A stretch of DNA of 64,000 nucleotides from Biomphalaria glabrata (Eukaryota; Mollusca; Gastropoda; Planorbidae), in the NCBI RefSeq assembly GCF_947242115.1, contig NC_074723.1, forward strand, positions 31,380,043 to 31,444,042. The letters run 5' to 3'. Under the pieces are notes generated by a model. It had not been told where the DNA came from and ran no database searches. It saw nothing but the letters and a program-made list of their open reading frames with translations. The position numbers were made by a program, and so were the translations under genes. Shown here in pieces: positions 22,158 to 34,043 of the stretch (position 1 is the first letter of the stretch; every line of letters begins with the position of its first letter).

Positions 22158-22789
22158 CTATCTTTCTCTTATTTTCATCTCTACAAAGGAGACACTAGCT
22201 CCATATCCAGTTATGCTTTCCCAGTTAGCGCCCTTGCTATATTCCTTACTTCCCCATTGACCGTTAAGGTTTGAAAAATGGCAATCTTTGTACCACCATG
22301 CACCTGTGTATTGTAGTGCACAGTTTCTTGTATCGACGTCGTTGTCTCTATCAAAGGTACTAAATTTCATATTATTGTGGTACGAGAATTCGTCACTAGC
22401 ATTTCCTTTATATTTTCCTATCTTTAATTGGTAGTTGTTTGTTTCATTCAATATCCTAAAATCCGAGAATTCCACAAAATAGATCTTGTGGTTAAACTTA
22501 AAATCAATTCTCAGATCGAAATTTCTTGTGGATGTTAATTTAGAAATATATTCGTTCCCCAAATAAAATTCGCCAATTGCGTAATCTCCAAAGCCGTCAC
22601 GATACTCCTTCCAGCCTCTATAGAAATCTACTTTTCCGTTGATTCTTCTCTGAAAGATGATCCATCCACCGCCGTCTGTCTTGGTGTCACACATGACCTT
22701 TAACCCGGAAGTTAATGTTACCACCACACGCTCGTCTGTACTGTTGACGTCACGACAAGATTTACGGGGTGGATAGCTCATTGTGCTTC
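22158..22789 (-). CDS. FREP: FREP-B exon 5, fibrinogen domain (mosaic)
   Basis: The start [18 protein letters not shown] follows FREP-A, while everything from about DERVVVTL onward follows [51 protein letters not shown], ending MKIRER-stop. At the base level, 22731 matches C but not A, and 22737 matches A but not C, which brackets the switch. The domain is complete at about 210 residues. Confidence 0.92.
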
Positions 22790-23152
22790 CTAAAGAGACA
22801 AAATAAATTTGGAGAGGGGGTGGGATTTAAACGTCTTTAAAAACATTGACATTTTTAGATCTTCTTTTTATAAATTTTAAGTCTGACAGAAAGATAGCTA
22901 CACATATATAATAAAAATAAAAAATAATAAAAATAATAAAAACAACAACAACAACAATAATAATAAGGCTTGTCGTCAAATCTAAAGATTAATGAGGAAT
23001 GCAGTGATTCCCGTGGATATGCAGCCCCAGCTGTGACCTACATATTTCGCCACTACCAGGGCAAACACAACTACGTAACACCAATATGTCATCAAATCAA
23101 AAAATCAGTCACAAAATTTAGAACCTACAAGAATTACCCCTGGCTACGCCCA

Positions 23153-23231
<79 letters not shown>

Positions 23232-25988
23232 AATCTTTATTATCCGTATGGAAATTTGTCTTACAATTTGTGCATTACACCAAACAAAAAACATTATAAC
23301 TACAAGAAACCAAAGTGTACATTCACACCAGACTCACTCATAATTTACATGTGACACAGTTTATACCAGATTGTTCTTATTTAATGATTTGATTGCCAGG
23401 GGAACAAAAGAGTGTTTGTGTCTGTTTGTCTTTGCTATCGGTGTCTTATATTATATATTAATGTGGCACAATTAGATATTAATTATATTTTTCGGAAACA
23501 GTGGAAGCTTTGACGTAAAGACAATGACAAGACTAGTAGAGAGAAGACAAGGTTTTTGTTTGACTTAGCGAAATATCAGCCGATGTAAAGAGACTATTTT
23601 AGGACGACTTAGAGATAGGAACGTAAAAAGTTAGTCAACATTTGATGGTTCCCTTCATTGTTATTAAACTTCTTGTTCTGTATCAACGTCGAATAACTTA
23701 TCTTATCTTATCTTATATAATAGAGACGTTACTTCAAAAAAGAAGATGATTACGTCCTACGCGTCATGCATTTAGTCATGCATATTAACCAATGACTTAA
23801 ATTCTGCCAAGTCACTGGTTTTCCTGGCTAGCTTAGGCAACCCCATTCCATGCTCTAATAGCACTAGGGAAGAAAGAGTATTTGTACAAATTTGTCCTAG
23901 CGTATGGGACAAAGAATGTGCCTTTATCTTTGTGTCTTATATCGATTGCTCGGTCTTTCGCCGGTGGTATTGGATTTCATTGATTTTTACCTCCATTTGG
24001 TTATCTGATTTGACACCACGGAAGCGCCTAACAGTGTGTAAACCTCAAAAATACGTAAATATGCATACCTTCATCGATCTGATTTTTCACTTTTATCGAG
24101 GCAGTTGAAAGATTGGCTAAGATTACTTCCAGATGCTCTTGAATGTTGCTCATATTATGTCGATAAGTGTTTAAGTCTTGTTTAATTTTGTCTATATTTT
24201 GTTGGTTAATAATCACATCTTCTTTGATGCTTAAAAAAGTTTGTTGTTTAGTGCTTAAGTCTTCTTTAATGCTTGTCAAATTTTGTTCCTTAATGTTCGA
24301 GTCATCACTAAGGATCTGTATATTATTTTGATTTCTAATCACCTCTTCTTTTATGCTTGTGATATTTTGTTCTTTAAAATCCAAGTCTTTGTTGATGTTC
24401 TTTATATTTTGATTAATAGCTTTTAGGCTTTCTTTGGCTCCATCGACCTGTATAAACAATTTGTGAATTGCTTCCACCAAGTCATCAAACGTTGGTCTTT
24501 CAACTGTCATGGTTAACATGTTACTTGACTTGTCAATTCTTCCATCTGAATATTGATTATGGGCTTCGCAAAAATATTTTCCTGACTCAGAGTGTTTCAG
24601 ATTACTCCATGTGACTTGAAGATAGGAATCTTTAATTGCGTTGTCATAGATTTCTCCTTCAACATTTTGTATATTACTTCCTTGGAGACTTGTAACAACG
24701 GGTTGATCTTTGTTTACATATGCAATAACACCTTTGGACTCTGTCCAAAAAAAAAATATTTTTATTATAAAGAATATAAAGAAAACAACATAGACAATGT
24801 ATCGCTCATTTTTTATGTAAATTCATTGACATCTATATTTTACTCATTATGTTTTAATTTAAAGTTGGCCAAACTTTTACCCATGGCGGCCATTTCATAA
24901 CAAATATAAGTTGCCCTTTTTGACATATATGGAGTCTTGCACATCCAGATGAGTCGGGAAGGGGGGGGGGGGGGGAATTTAGAATTTATTTAAATTGAAA
25001 AGAAACTTAGAGTAATATAATTGTAGGGCAAATTTTGTTTCCATATATACTTGCAATATGCCTGGAAATCCAATTTACTTAATAAGATTTCATTAATTCC
25101 AATTCAAATTGTCTTTTTTCTTAGAAATATTGTTTCCTAGATATTTTTTAAAGTCTTTTTTTTTTCACCGGAAAAATTTCTTTAAAAATGGAGTGACATT
25201 ATGATTCTTCCGAGGATTTTCCTGCGTTCAAAAATTCAGAATTTCATTTTCCCTGAAAAGATAACAAAGTTTTTCTCATCGAAAAATATGTGGAGGGGGA
25301 GGAGAGGAGCTGGACGATATTGGAGAATTGTTCAAACATTCCGAACATCAGAAACGCATTCTCTTTTTGTTTAGAGCACAAGAATTAATCTAGTAAAACA
25401 AAATAGAAGGTCAAATACTAATCGAATAATGAAAGAAAAAAAAAAACATTTTTTCTCTAATTCAAGTTTCAGAAATTTATTTTCATAGCGTCTGTAGAGT
25501 AAAATATTTCCGGTAGAACACTGGCCATTTCATGCGAAACTATTCTTGTCATCTAATTTTTTAAATGTATCAAAAAACCGCCTTTGCGCCCATATGAGAG
25601 ATTGTTTTATGTCTCCTTGGTGTAGATCAGATCATTTCAAACTATTAGAACTAGTCGACTCACGGCGTAGCATACGCCTCTTTTTTGAAGGGCGGCCTTG
25701 GGCCACTGCAACCTATGCGACCGCAGTGGGCCCTGCACTTTCATAGGACCTACACTAATAAAGGTAAACTTTGTTTACATCAAGCTAAATTTAAATGAAT
25801 TTTATTATACTTTTAAAACAAAAACGGTCTAACTAGAGTTTTCTCCCATGTGGCCAAATATTAGTGCTCTTTTTTTTTTCATATGGTAACTATAGTCCGA
25901 CTCGTAGAAATAAAAGAGTGATCTTTCCTTTACTCATTTGTGTCCAAACTCTTGAGCCATGAAGAGAATTATATATACATATATATAG

Positions 25989-26040
<52 letters not shown>

Positions 26041-26088
26041 GGATGTATGGATGGATAGATGGATAGACAGACAGACAGACAGATAGAT

Positions 26089-26157
<69 letters not shown>

Positions 26158-26168
26158 TGATAGATAGA

Positions 26169-26215
<47 letters not shown>

Positions 26216-29200
26216 TAAAATATAGGTTAAAAAATAGGTTGTATATATGTTAGTAGCGACAACTCTTGTTTGTGTATTCTCCGTGAGAGTGAGCTTTGAG
26301 AGAAGATATATGCATGTGTGTAGAGATAGTACCATTTCAAAATGAAGCATTACCATGAAGTATATACAAAGACTGAAGTCTGGAAGTTTCATTTTGATCT
26401 GTTTTTAAAACCTGTAAAATAATATATATATTCAAACCCCGTAGTTTAATAATTTGTCTAAATATAAATGTTATCGGTCACTTATGTAACTTCTGCAAAG
26501 GGAATTATATAATTAAATAATATATATATATATATTTTTTATAACAGCATTTGCTGTTTCCAACTTCCCATCACTTCCAGTTTTGACGGAATTAGACGAA
26601 ACGCCCTCAGTAAAGGAGCTGAGCATTGCCATTGACATGCTTGCACATGGGAAAACACCCGGAGGAGATGGCATTCCTGCTGAAGTAATTCAGGCTGGAA
26701 AACATGCCCTAATCAAACCACTCCATGAACTGCTAAGCTTATGCTGGGAACAAGGAATGGTCCCCCAGGAATTGAAAGACTCCAACATTGTTACAATTTA
26801 TAAAAATAAAGGCGACCGCTCTGATTGTAACAATTACAGAGGCATCTCACTGCTTAGCATAGTCGGAAAGGCTTTTGCTAGAGTATTACTAAAGCGATTA
26901 CAGATCCTGGCAGATCGTGTTTATCCAGAGTCGCAGTGTGGCTTTAGGGCAGGTAGATCTACAACAGATATGATTTTCTCTCTTCGGCAGCTACAGGAGA
27001 AGAGCAGAGAACAAAAGCAGCCCCTCTTCATAGCATTTATTGATTTGACCAAGGCCTTTGACCTTGTTAGCAGAAGCGGTCTGTTTGCTGTGCTAGAGAG
27101 AATCGGCTGCCCAAATAAGTTAAGAAAACTAGTGTCAGCTTTTCACGAAAATATGCAGGGCACCGTTCAGTTTGAAAGTTCTTCCTCCAGGCCATTCTCC
27201 ATTAAGAGCGGTGTCAAACAAGGATGTGTACTGGCCCCTACACTATTTGGCATCTTCTTCTCAGTCGTACTATCCAGTGCTTTTAAATCCCTGGAAGACG
27301 GAATATACATCCATAGCAGATCCGATGGAAGGCTCTTTAACCTGGCACGTCTTAAAGCCAAAACGAAAAGGCGTCGTATCTTGATAAGGGAGCTGCTGTT
27401 TGCCGATGACACGGCACTCGTATCTCACTCACAAGGAGGTCTACAGAAGCTAGTGAACGCCTTAGCAGCTGCTTGTCAAGAGTTTAGCCTTACTATAAGT
27501 CTCTCCAAGACCGAAATCCTGGCACAAGACGTCGCAGAAATACCTATAATACAAATTGGGAACCACACCCTTTCAGTGGTGCAGGAATTTACCTACTTGG
27601 GTTCAACAATTGTCAGTAACCTAGACTTAGACATCGAGCTGACAAAAAGGATAGGAAAAGCTACCACAGCATTGGCAAAACTCTCTAAGCGCGTCTGGGA
27701 AAATGGTGAATTGACCACAGCGACCAAAATCCTAGTCTACAACGCCTGTGTTGTGAGCACTCTCCTTTATTGCAGTGAGAGCTGGTCAACATACATGTAC
27801 CAAGAGCACAGATTGAATAGTTTCCACTTGCGCTGCCTGAGACGCATAATGGGCATCTCTTGGAGAGACCATGTCTCCAATCAGGAAGTTTTAAGATTGG
27901 CCAATATGAACAGCATGTATGCTCTCCTGACACAAAGAAGATTACGCTGGCTCGGACATGTCACCCGCATGCCAGATGGCAGAATCCCGAAAGATATCTT
28001 ATATGCTGAGCTTGTGGAAGGAGTCAGACCCAAGGGCCGCCCAAGACTAACATATAGAGATGTCTGCAAGCGAGACATGAGAGCCTCAGGCATCAGCGAA
28101 AGTATGTGGGAAAACATAGCCAAAGACCGGAGTGCATGGAGACAGACTGTGCGTGCTGGGACAACCCGTGCTGAGAACAAAAGAATTGAAGCGGCTTTAA
28201 TCAAGAGAGATAAAAAGAAAGCTGCCCTGTCTGCTAGCCCTAAATCAGAGGCATACACATGTACGAATTGTGGCAAAGTCTGCCGTTCTAGAATTGGCTT
28301 GATTAGCCACACCAGATTCTGCCCCGTCTCAAGATTAAGCCAAAACCAGTGACTCATTTGGGCGCATCCATTGCCTTTCGAGACAAAAGGAGCCATATAT
28401 ATATATATTTTTTATAACAATTTTTTTGGGGAAAACAAGATAATTACATCCCTTACTTCATATAGCCTACCTTTCTTACTATTAATAGTAAATATTCTTT
28501 TCAATGTTGTTATTTTATAAAAAGACGGTTTTGCAATTCAATGATAATAAAAATAATAATATTGTTGTAACCCTAACCCTGCCCCAGTGCTTGTGGTGCG
28601 TATGAGCGCACTATTGAACCAGAACAGGAAGGCGCTGGGATAGAGGAAAGAACAGTGTATCAAGTGATACTGAAGTCTGAGTTGTTGGAGACTAAGAAGC
28701 CAGCTTTTGTGCTGCCTGAAGGCTGTAGAAGGGACCTGGAGCGAAGCGGGAAAGGCTGTTGTTGGTCCGTATTCAGGTTGCTGGTGAAAGGACTGGTAGA
28801 ATTAGCAACGAGACTCTTTGAATACAGAAAGCTGTTATGTGTTTGTCCTGGTAAATAAACACACTTATTTATTTACTGCAGAACTTCGTTTGAGTTGTCT
28901 GCCTTAGATTTACAACAATATACTAAAACTATTTTACCTAAGCTTGGCAAGCTACAAAATATAACAAACTCGGATATTCAATATCGTGTCTAGCTTACGA
29001 AATCTTTTATAACGAAAGAACAGATAACTCTGAGACAAACCACACACAACTTATACCATTAAAGACTGAGCGGCTATTTCCCTTTTAGGAGGACTAAAAA
29101 AAAAACAATGTTTGTGATATATGACATTGAGAATGTTAGAGAATAAGTTAATCAATTATAATCCAAGCTTGAATTTGTTATATTTCTCCCGAGAATAGCA

Positions 29201-32200
29201 CTATTTATTTCTACATTCAGAACGAGGGACTCTAAAATGATGACGTCATCGTTCGTTGGACATAGATAAATCCTTAAAACCATTCGTGCCTACTACAAAT
29301 AGAATATTAACCAGTTCAACGTAGCAAAGCACTAGAGCTTGGATTCAAGGGCGCATGTTCAAACCTTCAGAGAATTGGTTATAGTCACATAAAATGAGCA
29401 TATATACATATAATGCAAATATAATAATGTTTAATAGCACAATTTACGTTTTTTCCCCTATGACGTTTGCGTGTATCTCGCCATTGTAGACACTATATAA
29501 GAACAACAAGATTTTGATTATAAAATAGGTTATAGCTGTGTGAATTTTGCGTTTCCAAATTTACGATGTCTGCAAAACCGAAAAGAAGGTATGTATTACT
29601 GTACAATTGTTGGTACAGGTGTAAGGGATACTGGAATTCACGGGTCAAATATCAATGTAGGAGTTGGTTAGGATGTTCAAAATGAAAAACAAAAAATGCT
29701 ATAAACTAATGTAGAACTTTTCGAGGTTCAATTGAGAAGGCGAACAATGACCAGAAATTGTAGGTAGGAATTTGTGCGGGGATGAAATGGGGGTGTGTGG
29801 GGGGGTGTTGAGGTAAATAGGCGATACACGACTTTATATTCTGTACTGCAAAGAATTAACTACTGCTAAGTGACGCATATAATATTTTCATTATCGTTTG
29901 TAATAGAAAGGTAATTTAAAAAAAAAACTGTTATTTTACCTGAAATGTACATTTTAATGTCAAAGGTTCAATCCGTTCTTTAATAATATCAGAACTTCCA
30001 GAAAAATAAACTCTCGATCCTGAAAAAAACAATTTAAAAAAAAATTATTTCAATGTCTTGGAGTTTGATGATTTACATTTTTCCATTGTCTTGTCGATGA
30101 GAGTACTTTTCTCTGTCTAAACACTTTTATAGTTAATCAACTAATTGATTTTTTTTATTATTCTGTTGTCAGGTAAAAGAAATAACTGTGCCAAATTTTA
30201 GCTTGGGTGTGGGTGTGTATAATCTTAAATTTGGTTCACTCGACACGTTAAGAAATCTACTTCAGCATGCATCGATTAAAGTCGACAATGACATAAAAAA
30301 AACTGAATAGTGACATTTGTTTAACTTGGCATCTACAAAGACATTTTTTAAGTATGACATTTTAGGGTTCGTTATATTAGCTGCTAGCTAAAGACTAAAA
30401 AGTAAATTAAATTTTCCCTTTCAGACCTTGCGATCCATGGGGCTGATGTCATCTGTTACTATGACTAACGGTTAACGATCAGGGTGTCATGTGGTCAGCA
30501 CAACGACCAACCGACTTAACTTTTCCCCAACTAAAGTCAGGTACCCTTTACAGTTGGGTGGACTCAGGGACGCCCTAAATATTCCGAAATTCAAAATCCT
30601 AGCCTTCATCGAGATTCGAACCTAGGGCTCCAGGTTTGGAAACCGAGCTCTTAACAGCTTAGCCACATTGTAAAACACTATGTAACAAATATTCTTTTGA
30701 TTAGTCGCCAATTTATGACATTTTTAACCTTCTGTCAGGCTTAAAATCTATGCTTGCCAATTAAAAGATAAAGCCAAACCTGTTGAATGTTACTTGTGTA
30801 TACGTCAATAGGCATTATAAAACATGTTTTGGGCTAAGGATTGAAAAGGTTTTCTTCAATAATAGAATTGGTCTTAAGGACAATCTATTTCAATGCTTGC
30901 TGTGATTCTGACTCATCACAAGGGTCATTTTTTCTTAAATTATCTTTATGAAAAAAGTAATCCACTCATATTAGAGTTTAACAGATACATTTTAATTTTG
31001 ATATATTCGGGTTATATATTTTTCTACAAAGTAGTATTCTAAATAGCTACTAGAAGAACCTAGCTTTAGTCTTTCTACTAATAGCCAATACTAATGAAGA
31101 GAAGGAAATAAATATTTAAAGAAAATAGTATAAAAAGTAATTGTGTTGCCAAAGTAGATCTTGTAAAGTTACTTACCCTCTCCTAGATCAAATGTATAAA
31201 TAAACTGCTACCCATATTTCTAACTTACTTTGCTTGCTGTCTGACAGATCATCTTTCTTGAAAGAGCAAAAGTTTTCGTCTTTCTTGATGCGTCGAATCT
31301 CTTCAATTAAAGCGGTCGAGTTTGTTTCATATTCTACTGCCTTCTTTGCAAACAAAGAAATATTGGCGCCTTCTGAATTGTCTCCAGTGGCATTACATTT
31401 GTATATTCTGGCATCAAACTGAGTTGGATTATGTAGGATTAAGGTTATATACCGATTACCAAAACTGATTTGTGAATATTTAAATCTAACAAATTGTTTT
31501 AGATTTTGTGTCAAGGAATCCAAAGCTAAGAGTTCATCAAATTCTCTGATAGTTTCATTATAACGAGAAAGAGTTAGAGATTTGATCAGGTCTAGTTGTT
31601 GGACTTCGTTATTGGTTATAGAACAGTTGATCACAAGTTGGGGTGTTATCTCTGTCGTTATGACGTTTGGTTGGACATCGATGACAAGCTCTAGAAAAAA
31701 AAGAAGAAAAATAAGAAGAAGAAGAGGAATAAAAATATGTCTATAGAGTATTTGATTACCAGAATGATGATAATGTCACCTGTTTCTATAACCGAAAATC
31801 AGCTGGTGTGTCTCATGGCTAAACCTCAGGCTTTAACAATCTTTAACTTTTAAAGGGAACCTAATTTATAGAAGAAACAAAATTTTACTACACAATTTTG
31901 GATTGTGTTGTCATTTTTATGAACTGCACGAAACATGAACCTTAAACAATTTGATGTGCCTCGATATTATAATACCTGCCGATTTCTAAGCTATTGTTAT
32001 TTAAATATATTTCTCAAATTTTAATTAGTGACTCCACCAATCAGAAAATTTTCGAACAAAAGCTTTGGGGGAAGTCACACATACAAGTTTGAGACACAAA
32101 TTTAAATCATAAAACCTTAGAAATCGGCAGGTGTTATAATCCCGAGGCACATCCTCTAGTAGACACGACACAGGTCTGTAAGACGTGTAACGAGCTGCCC

Positions 32201-33504
32201 ACGTGTTGCGACGTTGCAGGTCAGAATTGAGGCCTTCTTTAATGAATGGTCTCGGTTCAACCCAACTTCCACACCAAAATAAAAATTCACATATAGATAT
32301 TGTATTTTACCAATCGGCAGGCTTCGTTAATAAAGTGCAGTGAATAGCAGATTTGATATTTGACCTCCAAACACATGAAATAACGCTTTGCCTGAGTATG
32401 CACATTCCTTTTTGAATGCCCCTTCCTAGTCCATCTTAGGCAGACCCTACTACCACTCCATCCCAACATAACCAACACCATGTACGGCAGTGCTGAACAA
32501 CTGAAGAAAACAGCACACTTTTTTTTTCCTTGGCACAGTCTGCAAAAGAGCTCACAGCTCAGCAGCAAACAGCTGGCTACAAGAAGAAGAAGAGTACGCC
32601 AATGAACCACCGCATATCTGGCTGCCGAACAACAGTTGCCTGACCACAAACCACAGTTCAACACTTGTAAGGCTTTTTTTTTGGGGGGTGAGGGGGGGGC
32701 TTTAAATAACTTCCCATTCGTTTGACTTTTCCAATATGCAGCCAAATAATTTCCTTTATGAGAGGTGAGGCCCAAAAGCACCTGAGTTGATCTTAACAAT
32801 GCTTTTGAGATGAAAGAAGCACTTCTGTTAAACCTTCATCCCTTGAACTCGCTAAGAAATATGGCCATAAGCTTGCGACCTTTCCAACACGTGATAGTTG
32901 TCAAATCAAAGGAGACTGACAGCCTAGTACCAGTACACTGCTTTCATCGGCTCACTACAGCGGGGCTTTATTATTTGTGTGAAATGGTCTTTGCGTATAC
33001 CAACACAAAGTCAAATACCTATACATATCTGATGAAAGGATGGAGTTAATAGTTAAAAATATAAAGTTGGAGTGTAGAGAATATATTTAAGTACAGCTAA
33101 TGAGTCAAAGTTAATGACATAAACAATCTAATATAGTCAAATCTTTCATATCATAGTCAAATCATTCTAACATAATCAATACTTTCTAACAAAGTAAAAT
33201 CTTTCTAACACAGTCAAATCTTTCTTATCATAGTCAAATCTTACTAACATAGTTAAATATTTCTAACATAATCAAATCTTTCTAACATAGTCAAATCTTT
33301 CTAACATAGTCAAATCTTTCTAACATAGTCAAATCTTTCTAAAATATTAAAGTCCTTAAATGCATTTAACGCACGAGGTATTAGGTAAAAATACAAACAT
33401 TTACTTGAATAAAATGATTTAGACTCAGTTTAATATATTTTACCTGAACCTGCCAATGAGACTACAAACACACAGAGAACCAAGAGTAGAAATAATCTCG
33501 CCAT
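22158..33504 (-). CDS. FREP: FREP-B: chimeric two-Ig fibrinogen-related protein, 5 exons
   Basis: Same family and role as FREP-A. Exons: 33504-33444 signal peptide; 31690-31229 Ig1; 30019-29940 first half of Ig2; 24738-24069 second half of Ig2 plus coil; 22789-22158 FBG. They sum to 1905 nt, 634 residues plus stop, all phases matching with the second AG at exon 4. Exons 1-4 and their introns are a close copy of FREP-A, including a shared solo LTR, SINE and MITEs. After its first 17-20 codons the FBG domain instead follows FREP-C nearly residue for residue, and so does the 3' flank. The gene is best read as the product of unequal crossover within the FBG exon. Intron 3 also holds a LINE insertion absent from FREP-A. 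No breaking change was seen in the exons. Confidence 0.92.
23155..23216. repeat. TA microsatellite, FREP-B intron 4
   Basis: The counterpart of the FREP-A tract; here it continues into the TAA tail of a LINE 3' end. Confidence 0.95.
23210..23460 (-). mobile_element. LINE 3' end with TAA-type tail ([10 protein letters not shown] family), FREP-B intron 4
   Basis: The minus strand encodes [16 protein letters not shown]-stop, a LINE C-terminus, followed by an untranslated end and an ATT/TAA-repeat tail at 23,215. FREP-A intron 4 lacks it, so it is a copy-specific insertion next to the TA tract. Confidence 0.65.
23462..24033. mobile_element. Solo LTR fossil with nested LINE end, FREP-B intron 4
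   Basis: The same LTR family as at 55,101, from TGTGGCACAATTAG to GCGCCTAACA, interrupted by the LINE 3' end at 23,698-23,940. The nested arrangement is shared with FREP-A, so both insertions predate the duplication. Confidence 0.68.
23698..23940 (-). mobile_element. LINE 3' end ([11 protein letters not shown] family), FREP-B intron 4
   Basis: The duplicated partner of the 6,655 copy, in the same position inside the same LTR fossil. Confidence 0.75.
24069..24738 (-). CDS. FREP: FREP-B exon 4, second half of Ig2 and coiled coil
   Basis: 670 nt as in FREP-A. Opens [15 protein letters not shown], with SGKYFCEAH carrying the second Ig2 cysteine, then the 14-residue-type coiled coil ending KNQIDEG. 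About 20 base differences from FREP-A were counted by eye; roughly two thirds change an amino acid. The tandem AG-AG acceptor is kept, and the donor is GATGAAG|GTATGC. Confidence 0.87.
25648..25765. repeat. Dispersed repeat with CCGCAGTGGGCCC core, FREP-B intron 3
   Basis: The duplicated partner of 8,573-8,690. Confidence 0.65.
25985..26214. repeat. GATA/GACA microsatellite, FREP-B intron 3
   Basis: About 57 tetranucleotide units, mostly GATA with GACA runs. The matching FREP-A site (8,886-8,915) has about seven. Confidence 0.95.
26547..28394 (+). mobile_element. 5'-truncated LINE with open reverse transcriptase frame
   Basis: A non-LTR retrotransposon fragment in FREP-B intron 3. From its first base it is open through to a stop at 28,352. 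It encodes reverse transcriptase blocks ([36 protein letters not shown] and the catalytic FADDTALVS), then [19 protein letters not shown] and a C-terminal zinc finger [21 protein letters not shown] in C-x2-C-x4-C form with downstream His/Cys. The endonuclease and N-terminal RT parts are missing. It is flanked by an AT-rich target duplication (ATATATATTTTTTATAACA-like), and FREP-A has the empty site at 9,220-9,247. A recent, dead-on-arrival insertion, RTE-like by its C-terminus. Confidence 0.88.
28563..28917. mobile_element. Solo LTR fossil, FREP-B intron 3
   Basis: The duplicated partner of 9,388-9,744, about 355 bp, with ATAT on both sides as a likely 4-bp target duplication. Confidence 0.66.
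29940..30019 (-). CDS. FREP: FREP-B exon 3, first half of Ig domain 2
   Basis: An 80-nt exon with the same coding sequence as FREP-A exon 3 ([18 protein letters not shown], then LKCTFQ) between a CAG acceptor and CAG|GTAAAA. Enters in phase 1 and leaves in phase 0. Confidence 0.85.
30412..30666 (-). repeat. tRNA-derived SINE, family I, FREP-B intron 2
   Basis: The duplicated partner of the 11,210 copy, slightly different in the B-box flank. Confidence 0.75.
31229..31690 (-). CDS. FREP: FREP-B exon 2, Ig domain 1
   Basis: A 462-nt phase 1-1 exon, [10 protein letters not shown] to DLSDSKQ. Ig cysteines lie in VINCSIT and [10 protein letters not shown]. It differs from FREP-A at about seven residues (for example IRDF to IREF, QIGF to QISF, TGAN to TGDN). 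Donor AAA|GTAAGT. Confidence 0.9.
31953..32153. mobile_element. 201-bp inverted-repeat element, FREP-B intron 1
   Basis: The duplicate of 12,729-12,929 with the same length and inverted ends. Confidence 0.7.
32425..32665 (+). mobile_element. Probable LINE C-terminal remnant, FREP-B intron 1
   Basis: The duplicate partner of the 13,200 fragment with the same [13 protein letters not shown] segment region. Confidence 0.45.
33128..33350. repeat. 19-bp AT-rich array, FREP-B intron 1
   Basis: The counterpart of the FREP-A array, with more regular units at 33,270-33,340. Confidence 0.8.
33444..33504 (-). CDS. FREP: FREP-B exon 1, signal peptide
   Basis: [20 protein letters not shown], one codon longer than in FREP-A, ending in phase 1 at CAG|GTAAAA. 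Strong hydrophobic core and small residues near the expected cleavage site. Confidence 0.87.
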
Positions 33505-33538
33505 TTTGTTTCTACACTAGAGTATGGTGAAACAATGA

Positions 33539-33547
33539 CTTTATATA
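33539..33547 (-). promoter_or_regulatory. TATA box of FREP-B
   Basis: TATATAAAG on the minus strand, 35 bases before the ATG at 33504. Sequence and spacing match FREP-A. Confidence 0.7.
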
Positions 33548-34043
33548 AGGACTTGATCCACAGAAGAGTATCCTACTGTTTTCAAGGGGCCACTTAAAGC
33601 AAAGAGAGAGATGCTTTTGATCCGTTTTCTGCGTGCACCCTCAGTGTTTTCTTCCGTTGGGCATTAATAGTCACAAGAATAAACATGTAAATATTATAAA
33701 ATAATGTTTACTTTTTAACCATACATCCATATCTCAGTATTTTATATTCATAGAGCTGATGTGTGAAATAGAAATGTTTGGCATATAATGCTTGCCAACA
33801 TAAAAGGAAGTAAAAAGATTGTCCGTACAGATATGAGTCTACTGAGATTTTGATGTGACCTGCAGATTTGCAAACCATATTTTGCAGTCTGCGATTCGCT
33901 TTCTTGATCATGGTATCATAGCCTTTACTTTATTTTCTTTAGCATTTTAGTAAACAATCAAATAAAACAAAAACTGTAGAAAAATAAAATTATTTAGGGA
34001 GAAGAACTCAGCAATTATAACTATATATCTCAACGATGCAGAG

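Larger units (their letters stand above)
18330..22731. repeat. Duplication block Y (3' flank and FBG of FREP-B)
   Basis: Co-linear with 37,840-40,690: LINE remnants, the 25-bp TGATATAATG array, the 3' flank and the FBG exon body. It has about 0.87 kb (19,868-20,735) and a solo LTR (21,170-21,707) that the other copy lacks. Confidence 0.82.

Noticed and set aside
25934-26392. 152-codon frame rich in YLSI/CLSV repeats
   Set aside because: A translation of the GATA/GACA microsatellite.
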